NCBI GenBank assembly: GCA_030144725.1
Contig: JASKMD010000026.1
Span: 12,205,407 to 12,269,406 of the forward strand
Source: Haematococcus lacustris
Taxonomy: Eukaryota; Chlorophyta; Chlorophyceae; Chlamydomonadales; Haematococcaceae
DNA: 64,000 nt
Direction: 5' to 3'
Below, one piece after another: positions 10,740 to 22,883 of this stretch. The position numbers and the translations under genes are program-made. Under the pieces are notes generated by a model. The model saw nothing but the letters and a program-made list of their open reading frames with translations. It was not told the DNA's origin and searched no databases. Position 1 is the stretch's first letter. Each line of letters starts with the position of its first letter.

Positions 10740-12721
10740 ACAGGCAGTGAACTATGTGGACGTCCGAATCAGCACCTTGCAGTAAACATGTGTACACTTT
10801 GAGCTACAAGCAACGTGCATCGCACGCAATGATATCAATGGCGCGAGATGTAAAGCACACAGGGAGCAAATGTATGGAGCTAATCACAGACCATACAAAC
10901 ACAAGCGGAGCATGCCCATACCTTGATGTGTGCTTGTGTGTGCAGCATGCACCATGAAGCCTGCTGTCCACTTCACTGATGACCAGAATGAATTGTATTG
11001 CAGCATGTGTGGTGCGTTCAGCCATAGGATGGTCAAGGGAGGTCAAGAACGTGTTGCCGGTGACCATACTCTACTGCCCTGCACCTGTAGCCCATTTGAA
11101 GCATCCTGCTCGGAACCGGAGGGAAAAGAAAGAACACATAGCAACGACCAGAAGAATCATTTGCACAGCCTGTGACAGCAAGGTATACATGCTTATAGCC
11201 CACACTGACGTCCCTTGCTCCTCCACAGTCAACTGATATGCCACGCAGGCTAATGGGCCAGCGCTGACGAAGATCAACCGCAGCCCCAGAACCTACCATT
11301 TGGGTAATGCACATGTACACAAGGGACAACCTCAGTGAGCCTTGAGGTGCATTGGCCCTGCACGGGCGGTGAACAAGAATCAAGATGTGGTGCATCTGCG
11401 CTATATGTTGCTTGTTCCCAAAAGAATGCAAGACCTCATCCTGTGAATTGCAATTTGCAGTTGCATTCTGCTGCTGCTGCTGCTGTGTGTGCTAACGAAA
11501 CTCACTAGCTGCAAGTTCCAGCTTGTACCAGTGTGCATGACTAGCCACACCAGTCCACCGAGACACCAGTGTAAGGTTTTCGTAGAAATGACACAGGCAA
11601 GTCTTATACTATTGCTGCCTAACAGTGCAACCCTGTAACCCGATGCACGTACCATCTTCCATCTGCCTTCTGACGTCTGCCAACTCGTTCTGAATGCGTG
11701 CCATATCCTCTCTGTGTTGTCTGTTGGATGCCTCTACTGCCGCTTCAAGCTGTGTGATGCCTCGGCGGAACGTGCTTTGACCCAGATGCTGGGCGCCTGC
11801 AAACACACACGGGGTCATTTGCATGTAACACAATAGGCAGACCCGATGCCCATTGACTCAAAATGACTTCCTGTCCTGGGATGTGATTGAACCCGTATAA
11901 CACAAACTAAAAGATTCCAATCTAAGCTGCATTGCACTACTCCACGCATCTGCCCACACATCCAACCCACCTGCAGCCGCCTGAGCTGGCGCCGCTACTG
12001 TAAGCACATCAAGACAAACACAACAAAATGATTGGTCAACATGCACCAATGCCGCAATCCATACATGCACATCTGAAGGTGGATATCAGTGTGTGGAGCT
12101 GCTGACATTACACACATCACACGCTTGGCGCTCTCTTGCATCACACACAAACACCCATGCGTTGGACGGGATGCAATGTGATTGAAGCTGTTGCTGTGCA
12201 TGATTCAACTGTTGTTGCTGTGCATGTGTGGTGACATGTTTCAAGTGTCCATATATTCAATGATTTTGCAGATGACAGGAAATTGCAGTGGAAGGGGCAT
12301 GCGAAAGGTTACCCTCAGCAGCTCGATCTTTGCAAACAGGACGTTATAATTCGCCAAAACATGGTCATCTCATCATGTACCATCCAATGTACACCAATAC
12401 TCCATAAAGCAATTCAACAAGAGCAAATGATGATGAAAGACATGAATGCAGGATTCAATGATAAATTATAAGTGTATGGCAAAAGCTGTCTGAGGTACCC
12501 TGATACAGTGGCAGCAGGCCCGTGTCCCAGTGGGACTCCCACCCTGCTTAGTTGTAGTCAATTATTGCAATATACAGCGACACCAAGTAGGGACAGCGTC
12601 TCGGCACAGCAGGAGGTTGCTGCGAATGTCAAGTGGATTGCCCTGCCTCTGTTGTGCTAGCTGAACATTGAACACCTGACTGCCGAAGAAAGTGGATAAT
12701 GCTTCATCAGATCTTGAATGC

Positions 12722-13100
12722 TGTTACAGTGCTGCTTTGAACCTAGTTTGCATGATATTTGAATGCGCCTGCAGGTCTTTCCAGCCCTGCATGTTAGATC
12801 TTGTGTTGCATGCGGGATTCTACTAAAAGTATCTTCTGTTAGTTGTTAGTTGATCTTTGCTGATTTAATGTCTAGCATTGCTTGTTGTAAGTACTTGGAG
12901 CTTCCCAGAACAAAGCACCAGTCACCTCCGTGCAGTTCCGTCTGCAAGTCGTCTCCTGGAATCACCCGTCCGGTCAAGCGTCTTCTCTCAAGAGTACGCA
13001 AGCCACTAGTATTGCAGTTGCTCAGCTGTTCCGTCAGCTACTAATCGCAGAATCTCGTATAGTCAGCCATGTATCCTGTTGTCCCGGCTATCCTCTAACA
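12722..13100 (+). repeat. 5' LTR of chromovirus
   Basis: 379 bp, TGTTACAG...CTCTAACA, with no difference seen from the 3' LTR. Confidence 0.95.
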
Positions 13101-13122
13101 TTTGGTTTCCACGTTTTCGATC
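13101..13122 (+). promoter_or_regulatory. Probable primer-binding site of chromovirus
   Basis: The bases right after the 5' LTR are TTTGGTTTCCACG, and CGATCATC follows a little further on. The small LTR element at 31638-34446 has TTTGGTTTCC and CGATCATC at the same place, which supports this as the priming site. The matching tRNA was not identified. Confidence 0.6.
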
Positions 13123-13839
13123 ATCGGCCTTTGCAGTGCACAACGAGCACCCGGACGACTTCGACGTCTTGGAGCTACTCGGGATCAAGGACGGAGCTCC
13201 GACCCCCGAAGCACCTGCAGTTTCAGCTGCGAACCCACCAGCTCCGACTGCAGGTTAGTGCACCCAGTGGCTTTCATCGCCACGCCCACCTGCGCTAAAT
13301 CAGTACAAGTGCAGTGTTTGAACCTGCGAAAGCAGTGCCTTTACCTGTACGAACAGTGTTTCACCTGCGCAAGCAGTGCTCACCTGCGAAAGCAGCGTTT
13401 TACCCGTGCAAACGGTGCCCACCTGCTTTTTGCAGCGCGCGCGACTACTAGGAAGCACACGCCCATCCCAGTACCTGACTTCAGTGCAACATCGACTGTG
13501 GGGGCGACCGTACCAGTGACCGTACCGCCCCCTGCCCAGCCGCAACCCCACCACCGCCCAGTCCAGACATCCAGTTCCAACCCCTGCCAGCTGTGCGCGA
13601 AGTTTCGGGCTGCAGCGGACTACCATCACGCAACCAGCAGCGAGCTACGAAGTCAAGTGGCTGGTTTGCAGCAGCTCATCAACAACATAGCCGTTGGTAG
13701 GGCCACTATTCCATTTGCATACCCACAACCCATACCATTCCCACAACCAGTCACAGTCCCACCACCAGCTCAGGCTGTGAACACAAACAGCCAAGCAGCT
13801 CAGAGACGCCAGGCAGCCAAGGCAGCTAGGCGTGGATAG
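13102..13839 (+). CDS. Open frame upstream of gag, separated from it by one TAG
   Basis: An open frame runs from the primer-binding site to a TAG at 13837-13839, in the same frame as the gag ATG that follows at once. No ATG is needed to open it and the true start is unclear. It encodes a Pro/Thr-rich region, then PCQLCAKFRAAADYHH and a helix (LRSQVAGLQQLINNIA) that could form a coiled coil, and ends in a basic tail. It may be an N-terminal gag extension reached or left by stop-codon readthrough, or leader sequence without function. Confidence 0.4.
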   Translation: MVSTFSIIGLCSAQRAPGRLRRLGATRDQGRSSDPRSTCSFSCEPTSSDCRLVHPVAFIATPTCAKSVQVQCLNLRKQCLYLYEQCFTCASSAHLRKQRFTRANGAHLLFAARATTRKHTPIPVPDFSATSTVGATVPVTVPPPAQPQPHHRPVQTSSSNPCQLCAKFRAAADYHHATSSELRSQVAGLQQLINNIAVGRATIPFAYPQPIPFPQPVTVPPPAQAVNTNSQAAQRRQAAKAARRG

Positions 13840-14820
13840 ATGGAGACCCCCATGACTGAGGCACAGAGCGTCATGATGGCCCTCAACACAATGTCACAAG
13901 CATTAGAATCACAGCTTGGTGGCATGACGGCAGCCCTAACCCAGTTGCTAGCATCACAACAACACACCACACAATCACAGACTCCCACAGCCCCTCCACA
14001 ACCATCAGCACCACCTCATCCAGCCCCACAGCAGGCACCTACTTTCATGGGCTTGATCAAGCTTAGTGAAGTGCCTATGTATGATGGCCGGGGAGATGTT
14101 AACACTTTCCTTTTTCAAGTGGCTGATGTGTTCTCATTGTATCCGGGTGCATCTGAGGAGCAGAAGATAGTCTCAACCAGTGTAAGACTGACTGGACTGG
14201 CAAGCGCTTGGTATCGATCCATTCGGGCTGACACCACATCTTTCTTCTCATGGCATGCATTTGCATCAGCACTGAAGGCAGCCTTCAAAACCAAATCAGA
14301 CGAGTCCAAAGCCAGAGACCAGCTGCACCTAGCAAGGCAGAAGCCCACCCAGTCAGCTGTGTCATATGCTACACAACTCCGCTCACTGTACGTCCAGATT
14401 CCAGACATGCATGAGGGAGAAAAGCTAGACAGGTTCCGTCAAGGTCTACACCCACCACTAAGAGCACTAGTCGACATCCAGAATCCCACTAGCTTCTCGC
14501 AGGCTGTGGAGATTGCTGTGGCTCACGACTCTGCATATCGAGATGCAGGCATTTCAACCACGGTCCCCATGCAACTGGGCTTCATTTCGCACAACAAACC
14601 ACGTCCACGTGCACAAAGCAGCTCTACTGGGCAGCCCTCCGCTGGACCACCGCCATCACGATACACACCACTCACGGAGGAGGAGAAAGCCCAGTATCAC
14701 GCCAACAACCAGTGCACCTACTGTCGCGAAAAGGGACATGTGCTGCGAGACTGTAAGCACCCCAAAAAACAACCACATCGAAAAAACGACCAGTGGCCGA
14801 GACCGTCCGGCGGGAAGTAA
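13840..14820 (+). CDS. gag: Gag protein of chromovirus
   Basis: 326 residues starting at an ATG directly after a TAG. The middle has the helical capsid-like block of Ty3-type Gag ([40 protein letters not shown]). Near the C-terminus, residues 292-305 form a CCHC knuckle, [14 protein letters not shown], which binds RNA in this family. The frame overlaps pol. An in-phase A AAA AAC heptamer at 14781-14787 lies 33 bases before the stop and would place ribosomes in the pol frame after a -1 shift. Confidence 0.85.
   Translation: METPMTEAQSVMMALNTMSQALESQLGGMTAALTQLLASQQHTTQSQTPTAPPQPSAPPHPAPQQAPTFMGLIKLSEVPMYDGRGDVNTFLFQVADVFSLYPGASEEQKIVSTSVRLTGLASAWYRSIRADTTSFFSWHAFASALKAAFKTKSDESKARDQLHLARQKPTQSAVSYATQLRSLYVQIPDMHEGEKLDRFRQGLHPPLRALVDIQNPTSFSQAVEIAVAHDSAYRDAGISTTVPMQLGFISHNKPRPRAQSSSTGQPSAGPPPSRYTPLTEEEKAQYHANNQCTYCREKGHVLRDCKHPKKQPHRKNDQWPRPSGGK
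14781..14787 (+). promoter_or_regulatory. Candidate -1 frameshift heptamer A AAA AAC between gag and pol
   Basis: The heptamer is aligned to gag codons as CGA AAA AAC. A -1 slip continues at CGA CCA GTG GCC, which is the pol frame and open. The GC-rich stretch that follows (14793-14813) could pair, but I did not establish a stem or pseudoknot. Confidence 0.6.
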
Positions 14821-17800
14821 GCACGGTTCCACATCCACCACAGGCAGCTCCAGCTGACCTTGCACTACACAGCGCATCATCCGCACCCACAGCAGTAGAA
14901 ACTAGCGCTGAGCCCATTCAAGAGGCGAAGACATCAATCCCAATCAGCGACACAACCATAGATGTGCTTACAGCACCCACAGCACCCACAGCACCACGCT
15001 ATCGCATAACCAAACTCAGCAACACACAGGGCCAGCCAGCAGACTTGCTCATCTTCGCTGGCACATTCCACAAACATCCAGTGCGCATTCTAATCGATGG
15101 AGGAGCGTCAGCCTCTTTCATTGATGAAGAGTTCTGCGACAAGTTTGAAGTGCAGGCAGCTCAGAAGCACGACCCAGACATGATCAGACTGGCTGATGGT
15201 CATCAACAGCAGAGCACAGCCATGATACCCAATGCACGGTTCAGGATGTCCTCCTACAAAGGGGTACAAACATTGCATTGCACCAAGCTGCACGGCTTTG
15301 ACATCATCCTAGGCAAACCATGGCTTGCTGACCTCAACCCACACATCGACTGGAAGCTCAACACCATGTCATTCCAGCACGCAGGGCGTAAGCACACCCT
15401 GAGAGCACCACCATCCCCAAAACATCCTGACATAGACAAGTACACCATCAGCACGGCTGGGCTGCGTGTCGCCATGCAGACTCGTCAACCCATGTTCTTG
15501 GTATCCATCACTTCAGCTGGCATTGACTCTGCCACAGATCGTCATCAAATCATGGATTGCACAGCCATCACACAGAAGTTTGCAGATGTGTTCCCAGCAG
15601 ACCTACCAGCAGGCTTGCCACCCCAACGTGCTGTGGACCACCGCATCGAAGTAGAGCCTGGCAAAAGACCTCCCACCAGATCCACATACAACATGAGCAC
15701 CAGTGAGCTGGCTGAGCTGAAAGCCCAGATATCTGAGATGCAAGAGAAAGGATTCATTCGTCCCAGCACCTCCCCGTACGCAGCAGGCGTGCTGTTTGTT
15801 CGTAAGAAGGACGGCACGTTTCGCATGTGTGTCGACTACCGCCCACTCAACCGCATCACCATCAAAAACAAATACCCACTGCCACGAGTAGCTGCATGGA
15901 GCAACGGTTTTCAGTAAGATAGACCTCAGGCAGGGGTACCATCAGATTCGCATTGCACCAGAAGACATCCCCAAAACAGCATTCAGCACACGGTATGGAC
16001 ACTTTGAGTTCACAGTCCTGCCATTTGGGCTCTGTAATGCACCAGCAACATTCCAGCGCCTCATGAACGACATCTTCAGACAGGAACTTGACGACCATGT
16101 CATAGTCTACCTTGACGACATCCTCATTTTCTCACGCACACATGAAGAGCATACCAAACACCTGGACAGAGTTCTATCACTCTTACGCCAACACAAGCTC
16201 TATGCTAAACTCTCCAAGTGTGAGTTTGGCAGGTCTCAGACTGAGTTTCTGGGACACATCATTACATCCACAGGCATTGCATGTGACCCTAGCAAATTAG
16301 CTGCAATCAACTCATGGCCTGTCCCTACAACTGTGCATGATGTGCGCAGCTTTCTGGGGCTTGCTAACTACTACCGCCGCTTCGTCAACAATTTCTCATC
16401 CATCGCTGCACCACTCACGGCACTCACACAGGCTGATGGGCATGACAAGCAGGGCAAGGTGACATGGACCTCTACCCAGCAGTCAGCTTTTGATGCTCTG
16501 AAACAAGCACTCACACCGGCACCAATCCTCATTGCACCTGATCCAACACAACCATACACTCTACGCTGCGACGCCTCTGGCATAGGCATAGGTGCAGTGC
16601 TGTCACAAGGCACTGGACCTGCTGAGCGTGTAGTGGCTTACCATTCCAGGAAGCTGCTCCCAGCAGAACGCAACTACCCCACACATGAACAAGAGCTGCT
16701 GTCCTTGGTGGAAGCACTCAAAGTCTGGCGCCACTACCTACTGGGCGCACACTTCACGCTGCTCACTGACAATTGGGCAAACAAACACCTGCAAACACAA
16801 CCACGACTTGACAGTAGGCGACAAGCCCGCTGGATGGAAGTGCTCCAAGAGTACAACTGCCACATCGACCACATACCTGGGAAGCAAAACGTGGTGGCGG
16901 ACGCGCTATCTCGTCGAGCTGACTACCAGCTGTACACTTCCGCATTGGGCATTCCATTGGCCCCAAACACTCCGGGCATTCCATTGGCCCCAAACACTCC
17001 AATCCGGCAATACGCCAACTCCGGCAATCCGACTGCCACGGGAACGGAGTCGCTCTCCGCACCCCATCCTCAACTGCACATCGATGAGCAATCAGCGACT
17101 GCAGATCCACAGTACCAGCGCCACCTAGCGGCTGCACTGGCTGGCAAAGCACGCCAGTTTCAAATCCAGGGAAACCTCATGTACCACACTGGACGGGGGA
17201 CTCGCCGGCTTTACATCCCGGTGGGACCCATGCGCACCGCCCTACTCCGTGAAGCACATGACATCCCCATCTCCGGTCATCTCGGTAGGGACAAAACCTA
17301 CGCACAACTATCACGCCATTTCTTCTGGCCCCGCATGGCAGCATCAGTTCACAACTACGTCCGCACCTGCACACACTGCCAACGAAACAAATCCAACACA
17401 GCCAAACCAATCGGTCTTCTACATCCTCTCCCTATTCCTCAGCACCGCTGGGAACATGTCAGCATGGACCTCATCACTCAGCTGCCCTCCACTGCAGCTG
17501 GACACGATGCCATTGTTGTCTTTGTTGACAAGCTCACTAAAATGATCCACGCTGTCCCCACTACTACCACAGTCACAGCACCAATTCTGGCACGCATCTT
17601 CTTCGATCATGTTTTCCGGCTACATGGCCTTCCCAAGGTCATCGTGTCGGACCGCGACCCACGCTTCACAGCGGCATTCTGGAAGGAGCTATTTCACCTC
17701 ACAGGCACACATCTCAACATGTCGACGGCCAACCACCCTCAAACCGATGGCCAGACTGAGCGAGCAAACCGCACGCTAGAAGACATGCTCCGCAACTTCG

Positions 17801-18603
17801 TCTCACCCCATCACGACGACTGGGACACACACCTCACTGCGGCTGAATTCGCCTACAACTCATCCGTTCACGCAGCAACAGGTTTCACACCTTTTCACCT
17901 CAACTCAGGACAACAACCACACACGCCGCTGTCTCTGGCTGTACCAGCGTCTCACGTTGCACCAGCAGACAAAGAGTCGGCTCAAGCCTTCCTCCAGCGC
18001 ATGGCAGCTGATATCACAGCAGCCACACATCACCTCCACAATGCACAAGAACGAGCTACTAAGTATGCAAACGCTAAACGTCAGGACCACAATTTCAAGG
18101 TTGGAGACCAGGTCTACCTGGCCGACAGCTTCTTCACTCATTCACAGATTGCACAATCCGCTGCTGATCACGCCACACGCAAGTTCTCTCCCAGGCAACA
18201 TGGTCCCTTCCGTGTCCTTGAAGTAGTCACACCAGTGGCACTGCGGCTGGAGTTTCCTCCTGTCTGGAAGAGCATGCATCCAGTAGTTCACGTATCTCAT
18301 GTTAAAGTACACAATGATGGATCCGCCATGTTCCCCACACGCAACCCTGCACCGCCACCTGAGCCTGAAGTCATTGACGGTGAAACACACTTCCATGTGC
18401 AAGAGTTCCGCAACCACCGATTCCAGCGCCGTCAGCTCCAGCTCCAGGTCAAGTGGTTGGGTCACCCCGATCATGAGAACAGCTGGCTGCCCCTAACCCA
18501 GCTACAACAAGACTTGTCCAAGGGAGTGCTCAAGAAGCTGCTCGACGACTACGCACGGCGTACCAAGCAGCCCAAGAACTGGAAGACGACAGCAAAGCAG
18601 TAG
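14787..18603 (+). pseudogene. pol: Pol polyprotein of chromovirus, frame broken in RT
   Basis: The first part (to 15917) carries the protease, with [12 protein letters not shown] at 15090-15125 (DGGA instead of the common DSGA/DTGA), and the RT start with [20 protein letters not shown] and YPLPRV. Near 15885-15900 bases are missing between the PLPR and [12 protein letters not shown] blocks. The frame changes and the first part ends in TAA at 15915-15917. The second part resumes before 15910 and is open from there to 18603: RT with YLDD (16108-16119), RNase H, the integrase zinc region ([16 protein letters not shown]), a DDE core ([32 protein letters not shown]) and a C-terminal chromodomain ([17 protein letters not shown]). 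Identical LTRs with a broken RT suggest either transposition in trans or damage after insertion. Confidence 0.85.
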
Positions 18604-18632
18604 AAGGTTTTCAGCTCCGGGACGTAGCTTTT

Positions 18633-18647
18633 CGGAGTGGGGGAGAG
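18633..18647 (+). promoter_or_regulatory. Polypurine tract of chromovirus
   Basis: CGGAGTGGGGGAGAG lies immediately before the 3' LTR, the expected place for plus-strand priming. Nearly the same tract, preceded by the same CTCCGGGACGTAGCT, flanks the LTR of the small LTR element on the minus strand. Confidence 0.8.
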
Positions 18648-19026
18648 TGTTACAGTGCTGCTTTGAACCTAGTTTGCATGATATTTGAATGCGCCTGCAG
18701 GTCTTTCCAGCCCTGCATGTTAGATCTTGTGTTGCATGCGGGATTCTACTAAAAGTATCTTCTGTTAGTTGTTAGTTGATCTTTGCTGATTTAATGTCTA
18801 GCATTGCTTGTTGTAAGTACTTGGAGCTTCCCAGAACAAAGCACCAGTCACCTCCGTGCAGTTCCGTCTGCAAGTCGTCTCCTGGAATCACCCGTCCGGT
18901 CAAGCGTCTTCTCTCAAGAGTACGCAAGCCACTAGTATTGCAGTTGCTCAGCTGTTCCGTCAGCTACTAATCGCAGAATCTCGTATAGTCAGCCATGTAT
19001 CCTGTTGTCCCGGCTATCCTCTAACA
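18648..19026 (+). repeat. 3' LTR of chromovirus
   Basis: 379 bp, same sequence as the 5' LTR and followed directly by the AATGC duplication. Confidence 0.95.
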
Positions 19027-21139
19027 AATGCCAGCCAAGCAGAGCACCTCGTACGCCTCCTCTTTGGGCAGACAATCTGCCAAGTCACGGAGGCAAGCTT
19101 CTTCTCCAGGACCTCCGACTGGCAACCTGTAGGTGTACCGCGCACGCTTCAAAATGGGGGATAGCACCCCGGGATCTGAAACTTCGGCAACTTGTAGGGG
19201 TTCATCAGTCTCTGCAGTCTCTATCACCTTTTCCTGCAGCAAGTGCAAGTGTCAGCACCCAGCCCGTAAGCTCGATGCATCACCTCATGCTGCTAAATAA
19301 TATGTACTTATGCACGTTGAGTGCTGTGCTGCCTCGTTCGCATTGAACAACAGCATCATACACATCTTTTGCAACAAAGTCCAAAGGAGGCATAGTCTGG
19401 TGAAATACCGTGCGTAACATTGATCAACATACAGGATGATAGAAATGGATTATTGAGTTAACTCATCAAATTAACATACACTTGACATGCAAGGGGACAA
19501 GAATCAATTATCAACATACAAGCCAACATACAGGCCCATCACATGCAGTGACTTTTGCAGCATGTCACACATTGATTGACGGTGTGCCCCTCCGTGCTCT
19601 GCCTCACCACACCATGTTACATTGAAAAAATCAGAGAACATCGTTCCAATACCTGTGCTGTACCGTTCTAGGGAATTGAGCTTGACCTGACTTAGCATAC
19701 AGGCCAACTTTATGATAATTGAGCTTGACCTGACTTAGCATACAAGCTAACTTTGGGATTGATCAGCATAAGTGAATTGATGTTACATACAGTAACCTGC
19801 TCACCTTCTGCAGCCAGTCCCTGATGCAGGCTACCGCTGCTGCTCGAGATGGGAACCGACCAGCGCACAGCTTGTGACCCGACATGTACTTCAGGTGCCA
19901 CTCATCCACCAGGTCCGTCAGAATAGCCAGGGGCTTGAACTTGCTGCTTGTAATGTTTGCACAGATGAGCTGCGCTGCCGCCTCAAAGTGCCACCTGCAA
20001 TACCATCCACGTGATGCCACCTTCACCAGCAGTTCAGTAGCACGTGCTGCACAGCTTGCAACATTCGTATTATGAGATGCATACGTACGCTGCACAACGA
20101 TCTCGAAAAAAACCCAGTAGCAGTAGACACTTGCATTGCACCAAGTGTTAATGCAGATGTTGTAAATGCCTGTGCTAAGTCGTCACAGCTCATACTATCA
20201 CACGAAGCAAAACGAAGACATGCGTACTGCGGTACACTTGACAAGGCAATTCAAATTAAACTCACTTGTCCACAATCTGTTTCTTGACTTCAATGGTCAG
20301 TCGGATGCCCTCCCATGGCAGGCCCATGGACATGTAAGCCGGAGGACTGCCGCTGCATCCGTAGTGCCAGACAGATGGTAGAGCTCAGCCTCGCCCAGAG
20401 GCCACCTGTGCACCTGATTAGCGTTAAGCAACGTTCTGTGCTTGTCACCCTGAATCCATTCTGCAGGAGGAGACAGCCAGCAAGCAGTGGCAGGTTGACC
20501 CATAACTCATGTCTATGCCTGTGTTAGGCATGTCTAAGCTTGTGTATGGCAAGCATGCAGCAATTTGACCAGTCAGCATGTAGTGTCTGGCGTGATCACT
20601 GTGATTGCAATTGTTACTACCTCGGCACTCACCGGTACATTCCAGGGTTCGACCCCCCGTACGGGGCCCGTACTTTTGACCCATTTTGGCGAGGGCCCCC
20701 GTAACTGGGCCGAAGGCCCAGTACGGGGGCCCGTGATTTTCAAAATTTGGGTTACGGGGGGGAGTTCACGGGCTATCTACGGGCGCCTGTTATTCTTAGT
20801 TGCGCCCGTACATATCTCAAACCTAACTCACGGCTGCGTTATCAGATATGGGAAAGCCAGGCAAGAAAGTAAGGCAGACTCCGTCGGACCAGCGACAGAT
20901 GACAATTCAAATGGCGCTTGGTGGGTACCATCGCATCGTTGACATCTTCGACGTTGACATCTCCGCGTTCACATGTTAACTCATGTTAACTTCTTGAACC
21001 GCGCAGACCACGCAGCCCGCAATCCCGCCTTTCCCGATGAAAGTGGCCTTGTCAGCCCAATGCGCCCAATGCGGGGAGAATTAAACTGGTTTGGGGTATA
21101 ATATGTTTGATAATTATCATTTAGCATTCTTAATAAGTG

Positions 21140-21329
21140 CTGCAGCAGGTCCTGCACGTCAGCAGCAGCAGGGCAGCATCACGGTAGCAGCAGCAGGGCA
21201 GCAGCATAATGGCAGTGGAGCAGCAGCAGGGCAGCAGCTGCAGCAGCAGGGCAACAGCTGCATCAGCAGGGCAACAGCAGCAGGGCAGCAGCAGCAGGAG
21301 CAGGGCAGTAGCAGCATCAGCAGGGCTGC

Positions 21330-21364
<35 letters not shown>

Positions 21365-21850
21365 GCAGCAGCAGGGCAGCGGCAGCAGCAGCAGGGCAGC
21401 ATCAGGGCTAAAATGCTGCCATGCTGCTGCTAAAGTGCTGCACCATCGGCAGCAGCAGCGGCAGTGAAGCTACAGCAGGGCAGCAGCGGCAGCAGCAGGG
21501 CTGCAGCAGCAGCCGCAGCAGCAGGGCAGCTACAGCATGGCAGCAGCAGCATGGCAACAGCAGCAGTAGGGCATCACAGCATCAGGAGAGCAGCAGCAGG
21601 GCAGCAGCTGCAGCGGCAGGGCAGCAGCAGCAGGGCAGCGGTATCAGGGGCAGCGGCAGCAGCAGCAGCAGCAGCAGGGTAGAAGCGGCAGGGCAGCAGC
21701 AGCAGCAGCGGCAGGGCAGCTACAGCAATGCAGCAGCGGCAGCAGCGGCAGCAGCAGCAGCGCAGCAGCAGCAGTGCAGCTACAGCAGGGCAGCAACGTC
21801 ATCAGCAGCAGGGCAGCATCACGGTAGCAACAGCAGGGCAGGAGCCCAGC
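21140..21850. repeat. CAG/GCAGGG-rich tract inside the hAT element
   Basis: About 700 bp of imperfect CAG, GCAGGGCAG and CAGCGG repeats, open in several frames (Gln/Ser/Ala-rich products). It lies upstream of the transposase remnant and probably expanded after insertion or in the progenitor. No gene function is supported. Confidence 0.9.
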
Positions 21851-21899
21851 CCCCTCCCCTTCCAGCCCAACCTCTTCGGCTCCGTCCACCCCGCAGCCA

Positions 21900-22883
21900 G
21901 TGGCCAGCCTTAGCCCAGACGATCCTATTCTCATTGACCAAGAGCCAGCACCTTCCAGCATTCGCAGAGGCCACAAGACTGCAATGACTGAGGCTAAGCA
22001 GGAGTTGCAAGCAAAGTACCCATGGTGCAGGTTCAGTGGCGGATGCAACGAGAGAGGCACCCCCCAAGCCCACTGCTCCACTTGCTTGGAGCACAAGCCC
22101 AACTCATCTCTATTCGCAAAGGCGAGTGGTGGTGGTGGGGCTGTGACGTGTGAGGCGGAGCTGGCTGAACACGCCAAGAGCAAGGCCCATTCAGAAGCCA
22201 TCGGCATGACACAGCGTGCTGGGGGGGGTGCCGGCTCCATCAAAGCAGCTGTGAAGGCTGCAACAACAACAGTGGTCCAAGGCACCTACCGCCGCATGGT
22301 GTTGGCAGCCCTCTTCATGGTGTTGTGGGGCCACTCAGCCATGTCCTTTGCAGCCCACCTCCAGTTTGCCACTCACAGTGGGGCACCAGGTATGCCGCAT
22401 GATTTCAGTGCCACCCGTTACTTCAATGCCGCCCTTTACTCTATTAGCCAAACCCTCCTCACTCAACAGCTAGCAGCTGTACGAGCCAGCCCCTATTCAG
22501 CTTGTTAGCTGACAGCAGCACGGATGCGGGAACTGAGGTCCATTTGCTCCTATACGTGCGCTATCTGGAGCCATCGTCCTTTATCTACCAAACCTCATTC
22601 TTATGCGCTGTCAAAGTGGTGGGGGCCACATCTGACAGCTGTCATACTGCGTGTGATTGACACCCTCAGCCTAGATGTTGGCAAGCTTGTGGCTTTCTGC
22701 TCTGTTGGCGCCAGCACCTTCATGGGGGCTCACAATGGGGTCATGGGGGCTCACAATGGGGGGAAGAGAGCGCGCAAGAAGAGCATGAGTGAGAGCATGA
22801 GTCAAGTGATGAAGTGGACGAGGCCTTGTTTGGCACGGAGGCAGGTGGTGTCCCAGAGGACACCTTTGAAGCCTCCTTGTTAG
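21900..22883 (+). pseudogene. hAT transposase remnant
   Basis: The first frame (to 22508) has a BED/TTF-type zinc-finger region: KYPWCRFSGGC, CSTCLEHKPNSSLF, then CEAELAEHAKSKAHSEA. The next recognisable block, LLADSSTDAGTEVHLLLYVR, starts in another frame and fits the first catalytic-Asp region of hAT transposases. LDVGKLVAFCSVGASTFMGA follows in a third frame. At least two frameshifts are therefore present, and the C-terminal dimerisation part is missing. It cannot make an active transposase. Confidence 0.75.

Larger units (their letters stand above)
12722..19026 (+). mobile_element. Ty3/Gypsy chromovirus with identical LTRs
   Basis: A 6305-bp LTR retrotransposon flanked by the 5-bp duplication AATGC (12717-12721 and 19027-19031). 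The empty site is at 3968-3972 in unit 1. LTRs of 379 bp start TGTTACAG and end CTCTAACA. The order gag, protease, RT, RNase H, integrase and C-terminal chromodomain is that of chromoviruses. By eye the two LTRs do not differ, which implies a very recent insertion, yet pol carries a small deletion in RT. It sits in the last exon of the nine-exon gene, antisense to it. Confidence 0.95.

Noticed and set aside
13101..13122. Primer-binding site for initiator tRNA-Met
   Set aside because: The usual TGGTATCAGAGC is not present; the tRNA partner is left open.
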